DNA of 47,808 nt from AM-1111 sp046302135 (GTDB taxonomy: Bacteria; Bacteroidota; Bacteroidia; B-17B0; Aurantibacillaceae). Both the position numbers and the translations under genes were made by a program. The notes beneath the pieces were generated by a model. The model was not told the DNA's origin. It did not search any database and was given only the letters and a program-made list of their open reading frames with translations. Below, piece by piece: positions 42,057 through 47,808 of the stretch; the stretch's first letter is position 1; every line of letters begins with the position of its first letter. The stretch lies in contig JBKCIQ010000132.1 of NCBI GenBank assembly GCA_046302135.1, forward strand, positions 1-47,808, in the 5' to 3' direction.

Positions 42057-42872
42057 TTATTTTTTATTGAATTCACCCATTTTATTATCGTAGTTCAGAT
42101 AATAAAGGCCTTTCTTTAGATCACTAACGTTGATTTTATTAGCGTTTCCTTTTTTTACAACATTTCCATACTGATCATAAACTTCAAACATTGTTTCAGC
42201 GGGCACTTTTGTGTCGCTACAGGTGAAATTGATATCTGTTGAAGTTTTTACAGGGCCAAATTCAATATTACATATATTGGCTGTTAATTCAGCACTCCTA
42301 CTCAATTTAGCTTGATTGGTATAATCAATTTGTTTTACACGAACTTGATTTTTCCCTGAGTGAATAGCTACTTTATAGCTATAATTGTTGTTCGTTTGAG
42401 TTCCGACCCCTTCAACCTCTCCAAGTTTTACCCATTTATTCCATCTGAATTGCTCAACAATGAAATTTAACTTTCCTGATTCATTTTTGGTTATCCATTC
42501 CAAATTGCCATCTGCACTCAGTTTTATTTCAACAATCTCAAAAGTTGCTTTAGGCTTAAGAACCTCCGGGTTTAAAACTTTTGGTTTGCAATTAGTTTTA
42601 TATCGAATTTTTATCTGAACAGGATCACCCATTTTAATGTCTAAAGATTTAAAATCTATTTCAAATGCACTTGATTGAATTTCATCTTTTGTGGGACTAC
42701 CGTTCACAAAAACTTTGGTAACGCAGAATCCGGATGTGCCGTCGGTGAATGGATTTTGAATGTATAGATTTCTTCCTTGATAGTTTCCGTCAAGCGCAAT
42801 GCTGTCGCTTTGAGATATTGCAGGCAATGCGTAGGCAGACAATAGTGCTAGGAGAATAAAAACAGCTCTCAT
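42057..42872 (-). CDS. Exported protein with a sorting-domain-like C-terminus
   Basis: This 271-residue protein has a signal peptide (AVFILLALLSAYALPAISQ). Beta-rich middle segments include NPFTDGTSGFCVTKVFVNG, VQIKIRYKTNCKPKVL and ATFEIVEIKLSADGNLEW. Four Cys could form disulfides. The last 45 residues (TMFEVYDQYGNVVKKGN, INVSDLKKGLYYLNYDNK) look like the second half of a T9SS type A domain (VYDxxGxxVxxG..LxxGxYxL). The leading 'PNP' block that normally starts such a domain is missing. It may use a shorter C-terminal signal or be a relative that stays in the periplasm. Divergently arranged from the J-domain gene. Confidence 0.6.
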   Translation of the reverse strand: MRAVFILLALLSAYALPAISQSDSIALDGNYQGRNLYIQNPFTDGTSGFCVTKVFVNGSPTKDEIQSSAFEIDFKSLDIKMGDPVQIKIRYKTNCKPKVLNPEVLKPKATFEIVEIKLSADGNLEWITKNESGKLNFIVEQFRWNKWVKLGEVEGVGTQTNNNYSYKVAIHSGKNQVRVKQIDYTNQAKLSRSAELTANICNIEFGPVKTSTDINFTCSDTKVPAETMFEVYDQYGNVVKKGNANKINVSDLKKGLYYLNYDNKMGEFNKK

Positions 42873-42951
42873 TAAATTACAATTATTAATACAATATTAA
42901 TACGGATATGGCTAAAATCAAAAGAAAAACTTAAATATTAAATAAAAATTT

Positions 42952-42966
42952 ATACCATTTTGGTAT
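42952..42966. repeat. Palindrome in a divergent intergenic region
   Basis: ATACCA (42952-42957) and TGGTAT (42961-42966) form a perfect inverted repeat around TTT. It lies between the divergent starts at 42872 and 43031 and could be an operator, though no regulator gene is adjacent. Confidence 0.4.
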
Positions 42967-43030
42967 TCCGAAAAAAAAATTGTAATTTTTAGGTATCTTG
43001 GGTCAATTTTACAATCAGAGATAACAAATT

Positions 43031-44020
43031 TTGAGGTCAGATTATTATCAGCTTTTAGGCGTAAAAGTTAATGCAACTTCTTCCGAAATTAAAATTGCAT
43101 TCAGAAAACTTGCTGTATTGTATCATCCTGATAAAAATCCGGGAGACCAAAGTTCAAATGAGAAATTCATGCTGATAAGAGCGGCTTATGAAATTTTAAT
43201 TGACCCTGTAAAAAGGAAAAAGTACGATTCAGGATATTACTATCAGCAAAAATATGTTAGAAATCAGCATCCTAATCAAAAGGGTAACCGAAGAACTCAA
43301 AAGAGATACGATTATTCTGAAAAAGAGTACCATGAAAGGCAGAGCTTTGCTAAAAAATATCGCTCTCAAAATCCACCTGGACAAAAAGTTTCAGCTGAAA
43401 AAATACCGTCTTACAGCGATTTCAAATACATTATGCTAAGTGTTCCTTTGTCTGTCGCTATTCTTTTCATTGTTATTAATGTTTTAAGTACTGATAATTC
43501 ACATCGGTTCAAGATGAATTATCCATCCCAAAGAAATAATTCAGAAGTAGAATTAACGAATCCAACTTCACAAAAAACTTTAACTCCTGCAATTATGCCT
43601 GTATCTGTTCCGTGGGATAAAATTTTCGGTAAGCAGCAGTATGATTCCTTAGTCGGCGGAACATTATATGTTGAGAATCCGAGTGGTCAGGATGTGATTA
43701 TTTTATTAAAAAACACATTGAATGGTAAGGTTATACGAAACAATTACATCTTCAGTAATAATTATTTTTACATAAATGATATACCCGTTGGAAAGTATCA
43801 TATTCTTGCGGTATACGGAACGGATTGGGTAAAAAACAATACAACATTTGGAACATATAAATGTGGTTCTTTCTCCGAAACATCAGGCTATGCAATGTTA
43901 AGCACTGCAGATTCAACGCTTAATATAAAAAAATCTGACTCTGCAGAAATCATTATTCCTGCACTTTCAAAATTGAGGCCTGCACAAATTATAAGTAAAT
44001 CTGATTTTTTTAATGATTGA
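43031..44020 (+). CDS. Membrane-anchored J-domain protein with extracytoplasmic C-terminus
   Basis: This 329-residue protein has an N-terminal J domain at about residues 4-65 (DYYQLLGVKVNATSSEIKIAF, read as DYYQLLGVKVNATS). The HPD motif is at 32-34, needed to stimulate DnaK ATPase. A basic linker follows (YHERQSFAKKYRSQNPPG), then one membrane helix at about 134-150 (IMLSVPLSVAILFIVINVL). A C-terminal half of about 175 residues is predicted outside the cytoplasm, rich in beta strands (GGTLYVENPSGQDVIILLK, NNYFYINDIPVGKYHILAVY). The Gly/Phe and zinc-finger regions of DnaJ are absent. Start is TTG at 43031. The gene is 36 bases ahead of a penicillin-binding protein gene. Confidence 0.8.
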   Translation: MRSDYYQLLGVKVNATSSEIKIAFRKLAVLYHPDKNPGDQSSNEKFMLIRAAYEILIDPVKRKKYDSGYYYQQKYVRNQHPNQKGNRRTQKRYDYSEKEYHERQSFAKKYRSQNPPGQKVSAEKIPSYSDFKYIMLSVPLSVAILFIVINVLSTDNSHRFKMNYPSQRNNSEVELTNPTSQKTLTPAIMPVSVPWDKIFGKQQYDSLVGGTLYVENPSGQDVIILLKNTLNGKVIRNNYIFSNNYFYINDIPVGKYHILAVYGTDWVKNNTTFGTYKCGSFSETSGYAMLSTADSTLNIKKSDSAEIIIPALSKLRPAQIISKSDFFND

Positions 44021-44056
44021 CGGAGCTCTATTTTATTTATTTTTGGGCTTTTATTT

Positions 44057-46342
44057 ATGGGTAAAAATATTGAAAATTCAGAAGGTACAAATTATAAAGC
44101 TACTTCACGGTTTATTCTTATTACATGGTTAGTTGTTTTTTCCCCGCTGATCGCCTTTTTTTTTCTAATTCTTGGCACCTCAATATTTGGAGATTTACCA
44201 TCCATAACTGAACTTCAAAATCCAAAAAGTAGTCTGGCTTCGGTTGTTTATTCTTCAGACGGGCAAATACTCGGTAAATATTACAAAGAGAACAGGGTGA
44301 ATGTTTCTTTCAGTGAACTTGACAAGGATATAGTAAATGCTCTAATTGCTACCGAAGACGTTCGTTTTTATGATCATTGTGGAGTAGATATGCGTGCGTT
44401 AATGCGATCATTTAAAGGAATCATTACCGGAAACACCAGCGCAGGAGGGGGGTCTACACTTACACAGCAATTAGCAAAAATGCAATTTCCAAGGGAAAGG
44501 CTTAATAAATTTTCAATGATTTTTAGAAAAGTGAAAGAGTGGATAATTGCAATACGCCTAGAAAAACAATACACGAAAGAAGAAATTTTGACCATGTATC
44601 TCAATAAATTTGATTTCTTGAATCAGGCTGTCGGTATTAAGTCTGCCTCGCATATATACTTTGCGCGGGAGCAGGATAGCTTACGCATTGAACAAGCGGC
44701 TTTGTTGGTTGGAATGGCAAAAAATCCTTCTATATTTAATCCGATACATCCAAAACGCGCAGACACAGCATTACATCGCCGAAATGTGGTGCTTTCACAG
44801 ATGATGAAATATGAGATCATTTCAGAAAATCAGTTTGACTCATTAAAAAAACTCCCACTAGGGCTCAGTTTTCAGCCGGAAGACCATAACATGGGATTGG
44901 CCCCATATTTCAGGGAATATCTAAGGGACCACTTTATGGAGGATTGGTGTTCAAAACACATCAATCCCGAAACGAATAAACCTTACGACATTTATAAAGA
45001 CGGATTGAAAATCTACACCACTATAGATTCCAGGATGCAAAAATATGCTGAGCAAGCAGTGGCAGAACACATGAGTGAGTTACAAACGGCTTTTTTCCGA
45101 GATTGCAAAAGGAAAAAGAATCCTCCTTTTGCATGGAATGTAACAAGTGAAGGAGTAGAAAAAATATTGACTGCTGCAATGAAAAGATCTGAGCGTTACC
45201 GTAATCTTAAGTTAGGCGGGTTATCTTACAATGATATTGTTACGAACTTTAAAACACCAACCCCTATGAGAATTTTTTCATGGAAAGGTGACATTGACAC
45301 TGTGATGACACCTTGGGATTCTATTAGGTATTACAAAAGTTTTCTTCAAACAGGTTTCATGGCCTGTGAACCTCAAACCGGTAACGTGAAGGCTTGGGTT
45401 GGCGGGATTAATCATACTCACTTCAAATACGACCATGTTAGGGTAGGGGCAAGACAAGTTGGTTCTACTTTCAAACCTTTTGTTTATGCAATGGCAATCA
45501 GGGAAGGATATTCACCTTGTTATAAAGTGCTTAATACAAAAGTTTGTATAACCGGTCCTGATGGAAGAGAATGGTGTCCGGACAATGCCGGAGGTGGCGG
45601 ATCCGGAAGCTACATTACACTTAGGTCTGCACTGGCAGGCTCCGTCAACTACATATCAGCATGGATTATGAAGCAATTCAATCCTGAATCTGTGATAAAG
45701 TTGGTAAGACAAATGGGTGTAACCGCAAAAATTCAAAACGATCCAACAATTTGTTTAGGAACACCTGATATTTCAGTTTTTGAAATGGTAGGTGCAAATT
45801 CTACATTCGCAAATAAAGGAACCTATATACAAACCAGTTTTGTAACCAGGATAGAGGATAAGAACGGAAGAGTTCTTGAGGAGTTTATCCCCACTTCAAA
45901 TGAAGTTTTGAGTGAAGACAGGGCTTATGTAATGTTGAAATTAATGCAAGGGGTGGTAGACCAGGGCACTGGCGCACGATTGCGTTATAAATACAATCTG
46001 CGGAATCAAATAGCAGGAAAAACAGGAACTACACAAAATAATTCAGACGGTTGGTTCATTGGAATAACTCCTGAATTAGTTGCTGGAGCATGGGTGGGTG
46101 CAGAAGACAGGTCGGTGCATTTTAATTCTACCGGAGAAGGACAGGGAGCAAGTATGGCTCTACCAATATGGGGCAAGTTTTTCCAGAAAGTTTACGGTGA
46201 TAAAACATTAAAGGTTTCAAAAGCAGATTTTGCAAGGCCGGCATCGTTATCAGATACAGAATTTGATTGCAGTAATATAGAGGAAGACGGACTGCAGAAT
46301 GATGATGGAACGCCAATTTGGGAAAAAGAAGAAGAACAATAA
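44057..46342 (+). CDS. Class A penicillin-binding protein (bifunctional PBP1A type)
   Basis: This 761-residue inner-membrane protein builds peptidoglycan. After an N-terminal helix (residues 20-42) the GT51 transglycosylase domain has catalytic Glu100 in TEDVRFYDH and GGGSTLTQQLAK (130-141). The transpeptidase domain has SxxK at Ser470-Lys473 (GSTFKPF), SxN at 529-531 (SVN) and KTGT at 655-658. Length and order are standard for PBP1A. A long insertion of about 90 residues (345-435, YKDGLKIYTT onward through RDCKRKKNPPFAWNV) lies between the two domains, common in this phylum. It stands 36 bases after the J-domain gene and 16 bases before a lipoprotein gene. Confidence 0.95.
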   Translation: MGKNIENSEGTNYKATSRFILITWLVVFSPLIAFFFLILGTSIFGDLPSITELQNPKSSLASVVYSSDGQILGKYYKENRVNVSFSELDKDIVNALIATEDVRFYDHCGVDMRALMRSFKGIITGNTSAGGGSTLTQQLAKMQFPRERLNKFSMIFRKVKEWIIAIRLEKQYTKEEILTMYLNKFDFLNQAVGIKSASHIYFAREQDSLRIEQAALLVGMAKNPSIFNPIHPKRADTALHRRNVVLSQMMKYEIISENQFDSLKKLPLGLSFQPEDHNMGLAPYFREYLRDHFMEDWCSKHINPETNKPYDIYKDGLKIYTTIDSRMQKYAEQAVAEHMSELQTAFFRDCKRKKNPPFAWNVTSEGVEKILTAAMKRSERYRNLKLGGLSYNDIVTNFKTPTPMRIFSWKGDIDTVMTPWDSIRYYKSFLQTGFMACEPQTGNVKAWVGGINHTHFKYDHVRVGARQVGSTFKPFVYAMAIREGYSPCYKVLNTKVCITGPDGREWCPDNAGGGGSGSYITLRSALAGSVNYISAWIMKQFNPESVIKLVRQMGVTAKIQNDPTICLGTPDISVFEMVGANSTFANKGTYIQTSFVTRIEDKNGRVLEEFIPTSNEVLSEDRAYVMLKLMQGVVDQGTGARLRYKYNLRNQIAGKTGTTQNNSDGWFIGITPELVAGAWVGAEDRSVHFNSTGEGQGASMALPIWGKFFQKVYGDKTLKVSKADFARPASLSDTEFDCSNIEEDGLQNDDGTPIWEKEEEQ

Positions 46343-46358
46343 AGGTCAAACTTCCATC

Positions 46359-47808
46359 ATGAGAAAATCAGGTTTGATTTTGTTTTTTTTCTCAACACTT
46401 ATCGTATCGTTGATTTTTTTATCGTGTAAAAAAGACTATGGTATTGTTTACAAGATTTTTAATTCCGCATTCAAATCGGATGCACCGCTAACAGCAAAGC
46501 CATCAGAAATCGACACATCATTAATAGGTTCGTATATTTTGGGGAATGAGATCACTGTGTCCATTGAAAAAATGGATAGTGCTTTCTATGAAATTAGCTT
46601 CCTGCCATCCTACCTAAGAGATGAAAAGAAAACGTTGTACGCCTTTATTAGTGAAATCAGGAACCAGAAATATTTAAACATCCGAAGCCTTGACTATCAA
46701 TATTTATTTTTTAAAATAAATAATCAAGGCGACTCAATTTTGTTTGAGGAACTTTCTAATAAGGCCAATAAACTTTTTGGAGAGGAAATAACGCTAGAGT
46801 TGATAAGAAAAGGAATCAAATTGCCCGATTCAGTTTTTTTCCCTGTTCCACTTATTAAAGTTGAAAAACATACAGCTACTAATTTTTCTAAAAATAAACT
46901 TTCAACTCAAATAAGGGACATTCAGTCATATTACAAGTTTGCAGAATTATTCCCGAATGATAGTAGTCTTCCTATATTAAAAAAAACAGCCATACAGAAA
47001 ACTCTTGCAGGATATTATTCTATTGAAAAACTTCAGAAATTGATTCGCCAATATCCCGAATTTAAAGATCCTGCGGCTCTTAGGGCAAGATCTCTTTGTT
47101 ACACAACTAAAAACTGTGTTGATTTCATGAAATTTTACCCTTATGACCTGAACCATGATAGCCTTACAGACAAGGCGTTTCAATTAGCGGCAAATGAGGA
47201 CGATTATATTCTTTTGATTAATGAGTTTCCATTGCACGCCCTTGCTACAAGCATGATGGCTAAACTGTATTTTTCAAACGATAGTAAGAAAAAAATAAAG
47301 GAGGAAAAATTAGAAATGCATGTTAAAAATTCCTCCAAAGGATTAATAGGGCAGGTTAATTCAGCAATAAAAACATTTGACAGAATTCCGTTTGAGCAGA
47401 TAAAATTTAATAATAAATCTTATGTTGCAACTTCATCCGGAAATGAAATGCTAGATAAAATATCTTACACCATAAAGGAATTAAACAAGGATAAAAAAAT
47501 CTTGCATGATATTTATATTTTAGTGCAGTGTAGAGATTTCAGTATTAAAAATACCCATGCTGAAATGATAAATTTCAGGATTTCCATTAATCGTGCAATT
47601 CAACTGAAAAAGAAATTGGGTGATGGTAAGCTAAACAATACAAAATTTCATTTTATACCTATAGGAGTAGGCTCTGACATAAAGGACAGTTCGGGTTCTT
47701 TCGTCCGCTTTACATTAAACCCTTTTGAAGCTGAAAGGTACAGGTCTCGGTTTGTGAAGCAATGTTTCCGTTTTATGGGTGTTGTTATTCCGGGCTTAAA
47801 TGGAGAAT
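46359..47808 (+). CDS. Large lipoprotein, 3' part outside window
   Basis: An open frame of about 483 codons runs from ATG 46359 to the window edge. The lipobox is FLSC (Cys24 of a signal peptide FFFSTLIVSLIFLSC), so the protein is a lipoprotein. The body has TPR-like helical spacing in the middle (SYYKFAELFPNDSS, LQKLIRQYPEFKDP, FMKFYPYDLN, YILLINEFP). Towards the visible end, HDIYILVQCRDFSIKN, then NFRISINRAIQLKKKLGDGK and FHFIPIGVGSD, weakly resemble the peptidoglycan-binding OmpA-C fold (RAxxVxxxL...G.G). It starts 16 bases after the penicillin-binding protein gene, so the two are very likely co-transcribed. Function unknown; a role with peptidoglycan synthesis is possible. Confidence 0.65.
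   Translation, partial: MRKSGLILFFFSTLIVSLIFLSCKKDYGIVYKIFNSAFKSDAPLTAKPSEIDTSLIGSYILGNEITVSIEKMDSAFYEISFLPSYLRDEKKTLYAFISEIRNQKYLNIRSLDYQYLFFKINNQGDSILFEELSNKANKLFGEEITLELIRKGIKLPDSVFFPVPLIKVEKHTATNFSKNKLSTQIRDIQSYYKFAELFPNDSSLPILKKTAIQKTLAGYYSIEKLQKLIRQYPEFKDPAALRARSLCYTTKNCVDFMKFYPYDLNHDSLTDKAFQLAANEDDYILLINEFPLHALATSMMAKLYFSNDSKKKIKEEKLEMHVKNSSKGLIGQVNSAIKTFDRIPFEQIKFNNKSYVATSSGNEMLDKISYTIKELNKDKKILHDIYILVQCRDFSIKNTHAEMINFRISINRAIQLKKKLGDGKLNNTKFHFIPIGVGSDIKDSSGSFVRFTLNPFEAERYRSRFVKQCFRFMGVVIPGLNGE

Noticed and set aside
1..47808. CRISPR array, rRNA, intact insertion sequence or prophage
   Set aside because: No spaced direct repeats, rRNA sequence, transposase, integrase or phage structural gene was seen.

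Overview
The window is about 48 kb of AT-rich DNA from a free-living member of the Bacteroidota. Pointers to that phylum are three proteins with C-terminal type IX secretion (T9SS) sorting domains, a TonB-dependent receptor with a carboxypeptidase-regulatory-like N-terminal domain, an S46 dipeptidyl peptidase, a PafA-type phosphatase, DUF3127 and DUF4476 proteins, and the coaX - outer-membrane protein - lptC gene order. Several promoters match the Bacteroidota form TTTG-N18/19-TAnnTTTG instead of the E. coli form. KdsA and LptC indicate a Gram-negative envelope with Kdo-containing LPS. I cannot place the organism below phylum with confidence.

Layout. 1-1406 is a gene-poor, decayed-looking stretch: a cut-off membrane-protein gene, the N-terminal stub of an AAA+ ATPase, an orphan terminator and short tRNA-arm-like repeats. 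1407-3967 (+) holds a cytosolic Csp-like copper-storage protein, a DUF4396 membrane protein, a small protein commonly labelled 'phosphoribosylpyrophosphate synthetase', and a type II NADH dehydrogenase. A tRNA-Phe lies at 4177-4249 (-) with its own promoter and terminator. 4375-7466 (+) is coaX, an outer-membrane protein, lptC and a small membrane protein. 7472-9610 (-) is a DPP7-type S46 peptidase.

9717-18531 (+) starts with a LOG-family hydrolase and continues as a tightly packed surface-polysaccharide cluster: GT-C-like membrane protein, GT4 glycosyltransferase, flippase, methyltransferase, T9SS-exported esterase and AsnB-type amidotransferase. 18640-20508 is a secreted T9SS cargo protein with a strong promoter and terminator. 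20647-22923 (+) is a class I amidotransferase, an SpmA/SpmB-type fusion and methylmalonyl-CoA epimerase. 22928-27825 (-) is an apparent operon: GNAT, a CapD-like 4,6-dehydratase, a PafA-like phosphatase, then kdsA.

27981-33898 is a divergent pair of large exported proteins whose predicted mature N-termini look alike. 33975-42872 mixes a YiiX-like lipoprotein, a TonB-dependent receptor, DUF3127, an Asn-rich DUF4476 protein, a POTRA/barrel-like protein, a tiny basic exported protein, a sterol-desaturase-family enzyme and a secreted protein. 43031-47808 (+) is a co-directional run of a membrane-anchored J-domain protein, a class A penicillin-binding protein and a lipoprotein cut off by the window end.

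The common theme is envelope construction: LPS, capsule-like glycan, peptidoglycan, outer-membrane proteins and T9SS cargo. No CRISPR array, rRNA, intact insertion sequence or phage was seen. No single stretch is convincingly a new defence or mobile system. The most unusual architectures are the J-domain/TM/extracytoplasmic protein next to the penicillin-binding protein, and the divergent exported pair.
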